64,000 nucleotides of DNA from Dyella subtropica (GTDB lineage: Bacteria; Pseudomonadota; Gammaproteobacteria; Xanthomonadales; Rhodanobacteraceae): assembly GCF_026283965.1 (NCBI RefSeq), contig NZ_JAPDPD010000018.1, positions 57,409 through 121,408 on the forward strand. Direction: 5' to 3'. A program made the translations under genes and the position numbers. Under the pieces are notes generated by a model. That model was not told the origin of the DNA. It made no database searches and was given only the letters and a program-made list of their open reading frames with translations. Below, piece after piece: positions 38,430 to 50,884 of this stretch (position 1 is the first letter of the stretch; the number at the start of each line of letters is the position of its first letter).

Positions 38430-41400
38430 TTGGCGCGAAGTGCGCCACAGGGTCACTCACCGTTTCCTATGTCCTATCGACTCGACAAGCTGATGGTCGC
38501 CTTTGGCCGGCGTCGCACCCACGTATCGGGTGATGGCGACCTGGCGGCTCTTCGGCGTTATCAACGACAGCTGCTGTATGGCGGCGGCTTGGTGTTGAGC
38601 CTCGTGGTCGTGCTTATGTTAGGCGCGGTACTGGCGCAGCGCATGACGGACTATCAGACCGGTCAGCTGGATGAGTTCAACACGGCGAGGTTGGCGGTCG
38701 AGTCGCAATTTATTCAACGCGACGCGGGCTATGCGCGCACGCGCAACACGCTTCAGTATGCCTGGCGTCATCGCGGGGCGACGCTCACAGCAGAGGGGCG
38801 CACGTACCTGCGTGACTTCCTCGATCACGGTGAGCAGGCGATCGTGAGTGCTGGCCCGGGGGCCCTGCCTTGGTTGGTTTTGGGAAAGGGGGCTTCAACC
38901 CTGCCGCGGACGACACTGGATCGCTACCTTGGCTTGGTCACTGAGCTGTCGACGATCGTGCAGACCCCGATCACAGAACAGAGTCGGCCAGACTCGACCA
39001 TCGGCTATTTTTTTGATCCCAGTGGGTCGTTCTTCGCTTTCGGCAACGGCCTTGACGAGGATGGGTGGCGTGCAGCCACCGGGCGGGCTGATCGTGCTTC
39101 GATGTTTGCCCGGCTCGCGGAGCAGGGCCATCCGGTGTGGTCGCCTCACGGCACGAAGTTGCCCTGGGTGCGGATGTCTCTGGGCAAGCATCCGGTGACC
39201 GGTGAGCCGGCCATCACCGGTGCCTTCGCGGTGATGGATGGCAACGAACGGATTGGCGCACTGGTGATGTTCGAGCCGGCGCAGCGGTTCGTGGATAGGC
39301 TGCGTGAAGTGACGCAAGGCGACTTCACCCTGGTCACTCACGAAGGAGACATCGTATTCGGCACCGGGCCTGTGCAGGCGACCGCGACGATAGTGAAGAA
39401 CTTTCGCCTGGCAGATGGATGGTCCGCATGGCGCAGTGGCGTCACGGCGCACCGATATGGCGGGCAGTTCTTCATTGCCGATCGCGTCAAGGGCACGGAC
39501 TGGTCGTTGGTGTATGCGTACAGTTGGCGTGATTTCGTGCGAGAACGGGGGGCGTCCGTAGCGATCGATGCTGCGCTCGCCGGTTTGGTGTTGCTCGGCG
39601 TTTGGCTTCTGCTGATCTGGCTTGACCGCTCGACCTTCAAGCCCGCGCTGGCGCGGGCATCGAGGGTGTACGAGAGCGAAGCATTGAGCAGGGCGATCAT
39701 CGAAACATCGCCGGTGGGTTTGTGCTTGATCGCTGCGGATGACGGTGCGCTCATTCTTCAGAACGACCTGGCGCGGGAGTACGCAACGGAAGTCCACCAC
39801 ACGCACCGAACGCTGTATCGCCAGCTGGTGGAAGGCTATGCGGCGGCTACGCAATCGCCCGCGCAATCGCCCTCGCAATTACCCAGGGGACGGCCGGAAG
39901 GGCGTGAGTTCAAGCTGACGCTTGGGGGCTCGGGCGCGCAGCGACATCTGCTGGTAGCGGCAGCGCCTACGATGTATCAGGAGCGCCCGGTGTTGCTATG
40001 CGCGCTGCGCGATCTCACTTCGCGCATTGACATGGAAGCATCCCTGCGCCAAGCGCGCCAGGTGGCGGAGTCGGCCAGTCGTGCCAAGTCGGTGTTCGTG
40101 GCGACCATGAGTCACGAGATTCGCACGCCGCTCAACGGCATGCTTGGCCATCTGGAGCTGTTTGCAAGAACGCCGATGAGCACCCATCAGCACGATCGCC
40201 TGACCCGCATTCGCCAATCGGCCGATGCGTTACTGGTGGTGATCGGCGATGTGCTCGATGTGTCCAAGATTGAAGCGGGGCAGCTGGATATTGAGGTGTT
40301 GCCCTTTGATCTGCGTGCCATGGTGGAGCGAGTCGCGCTGCTGTATGCGCCTGCCGCGCTGGCCAAGGGCATTCGGTTGTCCTTCCGCATCGACCCCACT
40401 TTGGACTGCAGGTATCGCGGTGGCTCGGCGCGTATCGAGCAGGTGTTGCGCAACTTGGTCAGTAACGCGATCAAATTTACGGCGTCGGGCAAGGTGGTGG
40501 TACGGGTGTCGCCGGTATCTGCGATGGAGGGCTCGCACACATGCGTGCGCTTCGAGGTGGTCGATTCCGGCATCGGCATGTCTGAAGCGCAGCAAGCGAA
40601 GTTGTTCGAACCGTTCGCGCAAGCCGACGCCAGCATCGGCCGCCGCTTCGGCGGCACGGGGCTTGGGTTGGCGTTATGCCGGCAGTTGAGCGAGTTGCTG
40701 GGCGGATCCATTTCGGTGCTCAGTACGCCGGGGGTGGGCAGCGCATTCGTTGTCGAACTGCCCTTGCAGGTTGACGACAATACGCAGACGCACGAACGTC
40801 CGTTGGAGGGTATGCGAGTGGCGTTGCTGTCGAGTGTGCCCGAATGGCGCGATGAGATTGGTGATCGACTCGCGGCATGGGGTGCCTTGGTTGACGCGGC
40901 GGCGCATCCCGAGGAGCTGAACCAAGACGCCATTGCCTCGGCATCGGCCCTGGTGATTTTCGACATGCCGTGGGGCGCCTGGACCGATGACGAGGAGGCG
41001 GCTCTGGACGCGCGACGCGTCGTACGGGCCCAGAGTGACGGCCCACTGTTGCCCGAATGGCACGAGGGTGGGGCCACCGTGTCCTGCTATTCCAGCGACG
41101 CGCTGCTGCGGGCGCTGCAACCAAGCTACGCGGCTGGGGGAGTGGATCAGGTGTCCGTGCTGGAGCCGAACAACCACCATGGGCGCAGCCGCATCCTTCT
41201 CGTCGACGACAATCCAGCGAATCGGGCATTGGCGCAGCAGCAGTTGGAGCTGTTGGGCTATGCCGTAGAGACTGCCGAGCATGGCGCCGCCGCCTTGGCG
41301 CGCTGGGGGGCAGGGAGGTACGACATCGTGCTGACCGACGTGAACATGCCGGTGATGAATGGCTACGACCTGACCCGGTCCCTGCGCCATCGCGGCGCGA

Positions 41401-41540
41401 CGCTGCCGATCCTGGCCTTTACCGCGAGCACGGAACAGGAAGAGCGGCTGCGTTGCGAACGGGCCGGCGTCACCGAATTGCTGCTTAAGCCCTTGTCGCT
41501 CGACCAGCTCGGAGCGTCGTTGTCGCGGCATGCCGGGTAG
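38430..41540 (+). CDS. RcsC-like membrane hybrid histidine kinase (no HPt)
   Basis: 1036 aa from the TTG at 38430, which has AGAGAGG at ideal spacing; an ATG at 38469 is possible but lacks a site. Helix 1 follows [12 protein letters not shown], then a roughly 310 residue periplasmic sensor, helix 2 ([17 protein letters not shown]), a PAS-like region, HisKA with His562 in [11 protein letters not shown], HATPase ([26 protein letters not shown]), a linker resembling a degenerate receiver ([16 protein letters not shown]), and a C-terminal receiver with Asp970 in [11 protein letters not shown]. It directly follows the fimbrial terminator. Paralogue of the next kinase but without HPt, so it needs an external phosphotransfer domain to reach the RcsB-like regulators. 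Confidence 0.92.
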   Translation: MARSAPQGHSPFPMSYRLDKLMVAFGRRRTHVSGDGDLAALRRYQRQLLYGGGLVLSLVVVLMLGAVLAQRMTDYQTGQLDEFNTARLAVESQFIQRDAGYARTRNTLQYAWRHRGATLTAEGRTYLRDFLDHGEQAIVSAGPGALPWLVLGKGASTLPRTTLDRYLGLVTELSTIVQTPITEQSRPDSTIGYFFDPSGSFFAFGNGLDEDGWRAATGRADRASMFARLAEQGHPVWSPHGTKLPWVRMSLGKHPVTGEPAITGAFAVMDGNERIGALVMFEPAQRFVDRLREVTQGDFTLVTHEGDIVFGTGPVQATATIVKNFRLADGWSAWRSGVTAHRYGGQFFIADRVKGTDWSLVYAYSWRDFVRERGASVAIDAALAGLVLLGVWLLLIWLDRSTFKPALARASRVYESEALSRAIIETSPVGLCLIAADDGALILQNDLAREYATEVHHTHRTLYRQLVEGYAAATQSPAQSPSQLPRGRPEGREFKLTLGGSGAQRHLLVAAAPTMYQERPVLLCALRDLTSRIDMEASLRQARQVAESASRAKSVFVATMSHEIRTPLNGMLGHLELFARTPMSTHQHDRLTRIRQSADALLVVIGDVLDVSKIEAGQLDIEVLPFDLRAMVERVALLYAPAALAKGIRLSFRIDPTLDCRYRGGSARIEQVLRNLVSNAIKFTASGKVVVRVSPVSAMEGSHTCVRFEVVDSGIGMSEAQQAKLFEPFAQADASIGRRFGGTGLGLALCRQLSELLGGSISVLSTPGVGSAFVVELPLQVDDNTQTHERPLEGMRVALLSSVPEWRDEIGDRLAAWGALVDAAAHPEELNQDAIASASALVIFDMPWGAWTDDEEAALDARRVVRAQSDGPLLPEWHEGGATVSCYSSDALLRALQPSYAAGGVDQVSVLEPNNHHGRSRILLVDDNPANRALAQQQLELLGYAVETAEHGAAALARWGAGRYDIVLTDVNMPVMNGYDLTRSLRHRGATLPILAFTASTEQEERLRCERAGVTELLLKPLSLDQLGASLSRHAG

Positions 41541-41577
41541 GGCTTCTGGCAGGGATACCGTTCGGTTCCAATAGGAT

Positions 41578-41725
41578 GTTGGGAAAGGGCTTTCCTGCCC
41601 TTTCCCAACTCGCCGAGTCCGGCGCATGTCCGGACTCGGCTCCGATGAATCAAGCACTTGAAGTGCTTGATTCACGGCAGGCCATCCCTGGCCTGCAGTA
41701 GCAGGCTGTTTCTCAACAGCCTGCT
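41578..41725. repeat. Array of five consecutive perfect hairpins
   Basis: Stems are 13 bp (41578-41609), 11 bp (41612-41640), 14 bp around a single base (41646-41674), 8 bp (41677-41696) and 11 bp (41700-41725), with only two to five bases between most of them. All five have different sequences and perfect arms. None has a clear T-run. They fill most of the gap between the two paralogous kinases. Confidence 0.9.
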
Positions 41726-41807
41726 AACAGATCGTCAGAAAATCGGATAGATTGCTCCGAATTCAGGCTCAACCTCCCTCGTCCTGCAGCGAATCTCCGG
41801 GTTATCG

Positions 41808-45233
<3,426 letters not shown>

Positions 45234-45355
45234 TCGATGTCGGTGCCGGCAGCACACTTTCTGCTTTCAGCGGGAGCGGAGATCGTTGCATGCCTCGTTG
45301 CAGCGGGTAGCAATAGGGCGCCCGGATATTTGGCATTCAATGGATGAGATAACCG

Positions 45356-45967
45356 ATGAAAGCCCTTGTTGTTGTGGGCCACCCGGCCGTGGCCAGCTTC
45401 AATCATTCCATCGCAGAGACCATACGGGATGCATGGCGGGCGGCCGGATGCGACGTGTCGTATCACGACCTTGCTGGGGAAGGGTTCCATCCCCTCCTGA
45501 CAGCGGCCGAAGCACGCGGAGAGCCATCCACGGACCCTTTGGTCCAGGCGCACATCGCGCAGTTGCGCGAGAGCGACCTGCTCGCCGTGATCCATCCCAA
45601 CTGCTGGGGGGCCCCTCCCGCCATCGTGAAGGGATGGATTGATCGCGTTTTTGCTCCGAACGCCGCGTATACCTTCGCCAAAGGAGATGACCAGGGTGAT
45701 GAGCCCATCGGTCTGCTGAAAGCGAAGGTGGCGCTAGTGATCAACACGGGCAACACGCCAGCCCATCGGGAAACGGCTGTCTTCGGCGATCCCCTCGAAC
45801 GCATCTGGAGAGATTGCATCCTGCGCTACTGCGGCGTGCAGCATGTCGTGCGTGCGCTGTTTGGCGTGGTCGCCACCAGCTCGATGGACGAGCGTCGACG
45901 CTGGCTGGCGGAGTCCGACCTCCTCGCACGTCAAGCTATCGAGACGGCGATGGAGGTAGGGCACTAG
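45356..45967 (+). CDS. Flavodoxin-fold NAD(P)H-dependent (quinone) oxidoreductase
   Basis: 203 aa. The N-terminus MKALVVVGHPAVASFNHSIAE and the segment HPNCWGAPPAIVKGWIDRVF are diagnostic of the Flavodoxin_2 / NQO1-KefF-MdaB group: FMN or FAD phosphate loop, then the flavin-ring binding W-G-xPA motif. Members reduce quinones by two electrons, or regulate KefC-type potassium efflux. No kefC is nearby, so a stand-alone quinone reductase is more likely. Its own promoter should lie in the 122 bp after kinase 2. Confidence 0.88.
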   Translation: MKALVVVGHPAVASFNHSIAETIRDAWRAAGCDVSYHDLAGEGFHPLLTAAEARGEPSTDPLVQAHIAQLRESDLLAVIHPNCWGAPPAIVKGWIDRVFAPNAAYTFAKGDDQGDEPIGLLKAKVALVINTGNTPAHRETAVFGDPLERIWRDCILRYCGVQHVVRALFGVVATSSMDERRRWLAESDLLARQAIETAMEVGH

Positions 45968-45993
45968 CCAGCGGCCTGGTGGCAGGCCACTGG

Positions 45994-46642
45994 CTAGCCG
46001 ATAGATGTATCCCGCGCCGACACCACGCTGCGGGCGCCGCCTAGCATGACCCTGGCCGCTCGCTCCGAGAACTCACCCTGTTCGATCAGGGCGCGCTGCT
46101 GCGTAGACAGGACGTATTGCAGCACGGCGTCGGGAAGTGGTAGATCATTGACGTCGACCACCGGCCAGTTGGCCGGGTCGTCGTCGACGCGGAAGTTCAT
46201 CGAATCGTTCGACAGGTCGTAGTCCGGATTGTCGAGGGCGGCGTACCACAAGGTTTCATTGCGAACCGTTACGCTGCTCTTGTTGTAGAGCAGGTGGCCG
46301 ATGCCGCGCTCGATCACCAGATGAAACCTCGGGTCCGGGTGGAGCGTCAGGTCGACGCGCTGGTGGAGGGTTGGCGAGCCACGCCGGCAATCCACAAAGA
46401 AGGCGCGGATGAGCGTATCCGCCGGGCCGAAAAAGGTGAGCCGATCGACCTGGCCGACATGCAGACTGCGAGTAGGTGGCGGCGGAAAAGTAGTGAAGGA
46501 CGTCGACGACGCCACCACCCACGCCTTCGATGAGGTGAATGTTGCCGTTACCCGTGTCGAACCACAGGTTGGGCTTCCACTCGACGCCCGCGATGACGCC
46601 GCATGGCGTTGGAGCGGCCGACTTCGGCTTGGTCTGCGTCAC
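45994..46642 (-). pseudogene. RmlC-like cupin paralogue C, frameshifted
   Basis: GTG at 46642 overlaps the stop of the upstream small gene. Frame 1 gives PCGVIAGVEWKPNLWFDTGN and then IHLIEGVGGGVVDVLHYFSAATYS. A one-base shift near 46465 is required to continue into SLHVGQVDRLTFFGPADTLI, FVDCRRGSPTLHQRVDLTL, VIERGIGHLLYN, and so on to the stop at 45994. With the shift repaired, it aligns throughout with the first domain of paralogue A (47261-48295). The fold resembles dTDP-sugar 3,5-epimerase (RmlC) cupins. Either a true pseudogene or a sequencing error. Confidence 0.6.
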
Positions 46643-46878
46643 GGCTTTTCGAGCTTGACCGTGAAGTTGGGGCCGAACGCATTCTTCAGGTCATCGAAGG
46701 TCCTGGCGCCGGCAATCTTGCTCTTGTCGCCGAAGACCAACGGCGATTGCATGATCTTGCCCATGATGGTCACGTCCGGGCCTAGTTTCTCGGCCTGCGC
46801 AATGAAAGCCTTCAGCCCCTTGGCTTCCTGCGGGTCGGTGGTAGTGGCCAGCTGTTTCTTCAACATATCGAGATCCAT
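46639..46878 (-). CDS. Small hypothetical protein in the cupin cluster
   Basis: 79 aa from the ATG at 46878, preceded by AGAGGG; an in-frame TTG at 46899 is a weaker option. Sequence MDLDMLKKQLATTTDPQEAK, then a helix with KAFIAQAEKLGPDVTIMGKI, and a C-terminal ARTFDDLKNAFGPNFTVKLEKP. Mostly helical, no signal peptide or membrane helix, and no cysteine. I do not recognise the family. It lies between two RmlC-like paralogues and its stop overlaps the start of paralogue C, so it is probably co-translated with it. Confidence 0.65.
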   Translation of the reverse strand: MDLDMLKKQLATTTDPQEAKGLKAFIAQAEKLGPDVTIMGKIMQSPLVFGDKSKIAGARTFDDLKNAFGPNFTVKLEKP

Positions 46879-46911
46879 GGCGTCATCCCTCTTGAACAAT
46901 GTCGATGAAGA

Positions 46912-47255
46912 TCACTTTGCGGAAAGGTGCAGTCGGCGCTGCTCTTTTCCGAGCAAGGCGCGGGCGGCCACCGGACGCTGCTTGCCGGTGCTGCAGTGGC
47001 GCCGCTGCTGCGCCAGCACGTATTGCTGCACCGTGTCCGGTACGGGCAGATCGTTGACGGTCACGGTGGGGAAATGGTCCGGGTGCTCGTGGCCCCAGAA
47101 CACGATGTTGTCGTTGGCCAGCTCGTAGTCCGGGTTCTTTTCCGCCATGTACCAAATGTTTTCCACGCGCAATCGTCACTTGAGGTTTGAAACAGCATGT
47201 CGCAGACGCCGCCGCCGAGACTCTCGATCAAGTGAATGCTTCCGTCGACCTTGGT
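46912..47255 (-). pseudogene. RmlC-like cupin paralogue B, internally deleted remnant
   Basis: Immediately after (and overlapping) the stop of paralogue A, the minus strand encodes TKVDGSIHLIESLGGGVCDML, matching the NIHLIEGVGGGVVDVL start of paralogue C. A frame change and deletion lead to VENIWYMAEKNPDYELANDN, FPTVTVNDLPVPDTVQQYVL and AARALLGKEQ, matching the end of the same domain. The central cupin strands (DRLTFFG...GSPTLH...IERGIGH) are missing. No functional product is expected. Confidence 0.65.
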
Positions 47256-47260
47256 GGCGA

Positions 47261-48295
47261 TTAGGTGGCCGGATGCAAGGCCGCCAGGTTCTCGCGCCGG
47301 ATCAATAGAAAGCCCTTGCTGTGCACGGTGATTTCCGTTTCGGCCGGTACACGAAGGCTATGCAGCGGGTCCGGTGCGAATTGCAGTGTTGGACTCAGGC
47401 GGCCAGGGCTCTTCAGCGTGACACGGATACGGCCGCGCCCGAAAAAGGTGAGCAGCGCGCCGCCGTCGTCCTGCCGCCAGGTGATCTGCGATGCGGTGCC
47501 GGTTTGTTCGGGAGTGATGAAATCCACCTTCTCCACGCCGGGACTTTGGATGATGTAGTAGCTGTCGCCGCCCGATGCAGCGAAGAAGGAAGGTCTCCAG
47601 GCAGCCTGCCGCAGCCAGTCAGGTATGGCGCAGGGTACGCCATGGCCAGGGGGCATCTGCCAAGTATTCTGCTTGACCAGCGCATAGCGCTCCGCACCGT
47701 CCTCCCATATCCGGTAACGCGTGCCATACACCGGAACTTGCTTCAAGTAGGTCTGATGCTGCCTTTCCAAAACGTATTTGTAGCAGCAGTCAGGAATGGG
47801 CAGGTGGTTCACCGGAACGATCGGAATCGCCTCACCGCTGACGTCGAGCGGAAAGTTAAGCAAATCGTTGCCGAAGCTATAGGCGGGATTGTGCTCGGTA
47901 AGCAGCCATAGCGGCTCGTCGCGTGTCACAACGTGTTCGATATGGCTGAACGTATGGGCAATACCGCGATCGATCACCAGCTTACGCAATGGCGAAGGCT
48001 CGAACACCAGCGATACCTTCCGGTGCAGTGTCGGCGAACCTATTCTGCAGTCGATAAAACTGCCGTGGATGCGTTGCCCGGCTTGGCCGAAGAACGTCAA
48101 GCGATCGATCTGACCGATATGGATGCCGTAATGGTGATTGGTGAAACCCGCTTCGTGAGTCACGATTTCGGCCACCTGGGGACCCGGGCTTGCCCCGACC
48201 AGATCGGCCGCGCCAAGCATCGCCGAGGCATTCGCTTCCCAGCGGAGGCCATCGATCGCGGTGCGTTCCAGCGTATGACCTTCGTACCTACGCAT
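47261..48295 (-). CDS. Two-domain RmlC-like cupin protein, paralogue A
   Basis: 344 aa. Residues about 40-165 read GIHIGQIDRLTFFGQAGQRI, FIDCRIGSPTLHRKVSLVF, LVIDRGIAHTFSHIEHVVTR and NPAYSFGNDLLNFPLD. This is the strand order and wording of RmlC (dTDP-4-dehydrorhamnose 3,5-epimerase) cupins, where GLHYQ, RRGSPTFG, PPGFAHGF and YxPxxExGIRWDDP stand at the same places. A second, shorter copy follows at about 235-340 (LLTFFGRGRIRVTLKSPGRL, SPTLQFAPDPLHSLRVPAET, VHSKGFLLIRRE), so the protein is an internal duplication. The catalytic His/Tyr/Asp set is only partly kept. No sugar-nucleotide genes are nearby. Function unknown. Confidence 0.75.
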   Translation of the reverse strand: MRRYEGHTLERTAIDGLRWEANASAMLGAADLVGASPGPQVAEIVTHEAGFTNHHYGIHIGQIDRLTFFGQAGQRIHGSFIDCRIGSPTLHRKVSLVFEPSPLRKLVIDRGIAHTFSHIEHVVTRDEPLWLLTEHNPAYSFGNDLLNFPLDVSGEAIPIVPVNHLPIPDCCYKYVLERQHQTYLKQVPVYGTRYRIWEDGAERYALVKQNTWQMPPGHGVPCAIPDWLRQAAWRPSFFAASGGDSYYIIQSPGVEKVDFITPEQTGTASQITWRQDDGGALLTFFGRGRIRVTLKSPGRLSPTLQFAPDPLHSLRVPAETEITVHSKGFLLIRRENLAALHPAT

Positions 48296-48340
48296 TGACC
48301 TCTCCTCAGTTAAAGTGAGGGAAGTAAATATTCGGGTCTT

Positions 48341-48502
48341 CTAGTTATGCCGCTTACGCTTGTTAGACACTGCCATGGATAATATGTTTATCCATGACCT
48401 CGCTTTGATAAGCACGGAATTCTTTAGCGTCTCATACGAAATGTATTTATGAGGTGTATTTACAGCCTCTGCATCAGATTCGTTGTCACCCCAATAGGCC
48501 AT
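48341..48502 (-). CDS. Possible small AT-rich ORF, 53 aa
   Basis: From the ATG at 48502 the frame reads MAYWGDNESDAEAVNTPHKY, then ISYETLKNSVLIKARSW and a basic C-terminus NKRKRHN. Its DNA is distinctly more AT-rich than the surroundings. The open frame upstream runs into a hairpin element and is probably not coding, so the original 5' end may have been replaced. No ribosome binding site at proper spacing. Unrecognised; may be a gene fragment. Confidence 0.3.
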   Translation of the reverse strand: MAYWGDNESDAEAVNTPHKYISYETLKNSVLIKARSWINILSMAVSNKRKRHN

Positions 48503-48510
48503 CCCTCTCG

Positions 48511-48634
48511 CCTGATTAGCGTCGAATTTCAGCGACGCGAGCTCTTGGCTCCCTCCTTGCGACCGAAGGAAGTCCCTTTTCGGGGCACGCAGAGGGAGGG
48601 GCATCGCGCCAACTGAGATTCGACGCTAATCAGG
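48511..48634. repeat. Long imperfect hairpin element (124 bp)
   Basis: Terminal 22 bp inverted repeats, CCTGATTAGCGTCGAATTTC and its complement, differ at one position. Further pairing inside includes GCGA/TCGC, CTCCCTC/GAGGGAG and a central CCGAA/TTCGG. The architecture suggests a MITE-like insertion or a structured RNA. The rest of the gap to 48927 shows a GTCCGGGGGGGGCGGAC stem and no gene. Confidence 0.75.
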
Positions 48635-48927
48635 ACGCCTGGGAAGGTATGGGCAAATCCCCGTCCGGGGGGGGCGGACTAACGCGAGGAACGTCCGCAG
48701 GACGGCCTGAAGGTGTGAGCAAAGGGTGAAGCCTAGTGTCGGGTCGGTGCCTCGCCGCCTCCGAGGGGACGAGTTCAGCATCGCGCTGAACTTTGTCTAG
48801 AGTTCGTGAAGACTGAGGCTCGTATTGATTACCCATACGTCTGGGTATAGCTTCGCGCCCATTGATGGCCGTCGTCGGGATGACGGGGAAGAGAAGTCAA
48901 CGTTAAAACTGAATACTGATTCGTGAG

Positions 48928-49392
48928 ATGCCTATCGCCATGATCAATCAGTATGTCGTTTTCGTCCTCGATGAACAGCGCTATGCGCTGCACTTGTCTG
49001 TTGTTGACAGGGTGGTGCATGCGGTCCACATCACCGCGCTTCCACAGGCGCCGGACATTGTTCTCGGTGTCATCAGCATGCAGGGGCGCATCGTTCCTGT
49101 CATCAATGTACGTCGCCGGTTTCGTCATCTTGAGCGAGCGATCGCTCTGACCGACCAACTCATCTTCGCGCGTACGGCGCGACGCGTCGTTGCATTGCTC
49201 GTCGACAGAGTGATCAACATCGTCGAGTGCGCCGAGCAGGACCTGATCGTGGCCAGGAATATGGCCCCAGCCATCGACTATGTTGAAGGGGTGATAAGGC
49301 TCAAGGACGGATTGATCCTTGTTCACGATCTCGACGCTTTCCTCTCCCTGGAGGAAGAGGCGTCGGTGGATCGTGCCATGGGAGCCGCCTAA
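48928..49392 (+). CDS. CheW-like coupling protein 1 (WspB-like)
   Basis: 154 aa from the ATG at 48928, or the ATG at 48940 (MINQYV). A single CheW domain: YVVFVLDEQRYALHLSVVDRVV, then LGVISMQGRIVPVINVRRRF and ARRVVALLVDRVINIVE. It couples the receptor to the CheA-like kinase. First gene of the chemosensory operon; nine bases before cheR. Confidence 0.9.
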   Translation: MPIAMINQYVVFVLDEQRYALHLSVVDRVVHAVHITALPQAPDIVLGVISMQGRIVPVINVRRRFRHLERAIALTDQLIFARTARRVVALLVDRVINIVECAEQDLIVARNMAPAIDYVEGVIRLKDGLILVHDLDAFLSLEEEASVDRAMGAA

Positions 49393-49400
49393 GGCACCTT

Positions 49401-50870
49401 ATGCAAACCACCTTGCCGCATGAACTCCTATCGCGCTTAAGTGATTTGCTCGCCGTGCGGACTGGCCAGCATTTTCCGCGGGAGCATTGGGGTGATCTCG
49501 AGCGTGGCATTGCCGCCGCTGCGCCCGCTTTCGGGAGCGCCGATGCCGAGTCCTGCGCCGAATGGCTGTTATCCGCGCCGCTGACACGAAACCAGATTGA
49601 GACCCTGGCCAGTCATCTGACCATCGGCGAAACCTATTTCTTTCGGGACGACGCCTGTTTCGCGGCGCTGGAGCAGCAAGTCTTTCCGGAGCGGCTGCGT
49701 GCGCATATGCACAGCGATCGACGCTTGCGTATCTGGTGCGCGGGCTGCAGCACGGGCGAGGAGCCGTATTCGCTGGCCATGCTGCTCGACCGGCTGCTCG
49801 TGGGGCTCGGCAACTGGAACGTGACCATACTGGCGACCGACATCAACCCGGTGGCGCTGCGAAAGGCGGCACGTGGGGTGTATGGCGCATGGTCCTTCCG
49901 CACCACACCGGCCTGGGTGCAGGCGCGCTATTTTGCACGGGATAACAAATCTGGCCTGGAAATTCGGCCGTCCATCCGTAAGCGCGTGACATTTACCTAT
50001 CTCAACCTGGTCGACGATGTGTACCCATCGCTGTCGAACCATACCAATGCGATGGATTTGATCGTTTGCCGCAACGTACTGATGTATTTCACGGCGGATC
50101 AGGCCAGGAAGGTCGTGGAGAATCTACGGCTCTCGCTGGTCGACGGCGGATGGCTGGTGGTGGCACCCGCCGAAACATCGACGAGCATGTACGCGCGATT
50201 CGCCTGCGTCGAATTCCCTGGGGCGATTTTCTATCGCAAATCGGAAGCGGAAGCTTTGCCGGAACCTCCGGCCTTGCACACGGCCTTGGACAGGATGGAG
50301 ATCGGTCCGTGGCGCGAGATGGTTCCTGTGGAACTAATCGCCGAGACGGCGCTGCCGCAGAACGCTTCGTTCGAGATCTCCGCGACGTCTTGGGTTGCGG
50401 CCAGTTCAGAGGTGTTACCGGACGGACCATCGCCGCCGCTATCGCCGCCGCCGCAAGCGATGGACGGTAGTAAGGCACGAGAGTATGCCAACCAAGGCAG
50501 GCTCGCCGAAGCGGCCGAATGCTGTGAGAAGGCGATGGCCGCCGACAAACTGAATCCGGCGCCGCATTACCTGTATGCCGTTATCCAACAGGAGCAAGGT
50601 CAATACGATCTCGCCATACAGTCGTTGACACGTGCCGTCTATCTCGACTCCCGTTTCGTGCTGGCCTATTTCGCGCTGGGCAACCTGCATCTGGCGCTTG
50701 GGCGCCGCCGAGAGGCGGGCCGGCATTTCAGGAATGCGCTCGAACTCCTGCAGCAGCTCCCACCGGACGACATCGTCCCCGAATCGGAAGGCTTGAGTGC
50801 CGGCCGGCTCGCCGAGATCGTCAGCTCCGTACTTTCCAGTCTGCCAAGCGCTAAGACAGCCGACGCATAA
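49401..50870 (+). CDS. CheR-type MCP methyltransferase with TPR tail (WspC-like)
   Basis: 489 aa. CheR N-domain, then the SAM-binding core IWCAGCSTGEEPYSLAMLL (residues about 110-130), ILATDINPVALRKAARGVYG, and DLIVCRNVLMYF. An 80-residue Pro/Ser-rich linker is followed by TPR repeats from about residue 350 (EYANQGRLAEAAECCEKAMA, HYLYAVIQQEQGQYDLAIQS, LGNLHLALGRRREAGRHFRN). A TPR extension is characteristic of WspC and the FrzF-like CheRs. It methylates receptor glutamates to adjust kinase activity, opposed by CheB at 55.5 kb. Confidence 0.95.
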   Translation: MQTTLPHELLSRLSDLLAVRTGQHFPREHWGDLERGIAAAAPAFGSADAESCAEWLLSAPLTRNQIETLASHLTIGETYFFRDDACFAALEQQVFPERLRAHMHSDRRLRIWCAGCSTGEEPYSLAMLLDRLLVGLGNWNVTILATDINPVALRKAARGVYGAWSFRTTPAWVQARYFARDNKSGLEIRPSIRKRVTFTYLNLVDDVYPSLSNHTNAMDLIVCRNVLMYFTADQARKVVENLRLSLVDGGWLVVAPAETSTSMYARFACVEFPGAIFYRKSEAEALPEPPALHTALDRMEIGPWREMVPVELIAETALPQNASFEISATSWVAASSEVLPDGPSPPLSPPPQAMDGSKAREYANQGRLAEAAECCEKAMAADKLNPAPHYLYAVIQQEQGQYDLAIQSLTRAVYLDSRFVLAYFALGNLHLALGRRREAGRHFRNALELLQQLPPDDIVPESEGLSAGRLAEIVSSVLSSLPSAKTADA

Positions 50871-50884
50871 GGGGCGAAAGCAGC

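Noticed and set aside
45356..45967. Assignment of the flavodoxin-like reductase as KefF
   Set aside because: No KefC-type potassium efflux gene is adjacent, and the sequence fits the wider quinone reductase group equally well.
48655..48790. Possible c-di-GMP (GEMM) or other riboswitch before the chemosensory operon
   Set aside because: A GAGCAAAGGGTGAAGCCTA stretch recalls the GEMM core, but the first conserved block and the P1-P3 pairing could not be fitted, so I do not call it.
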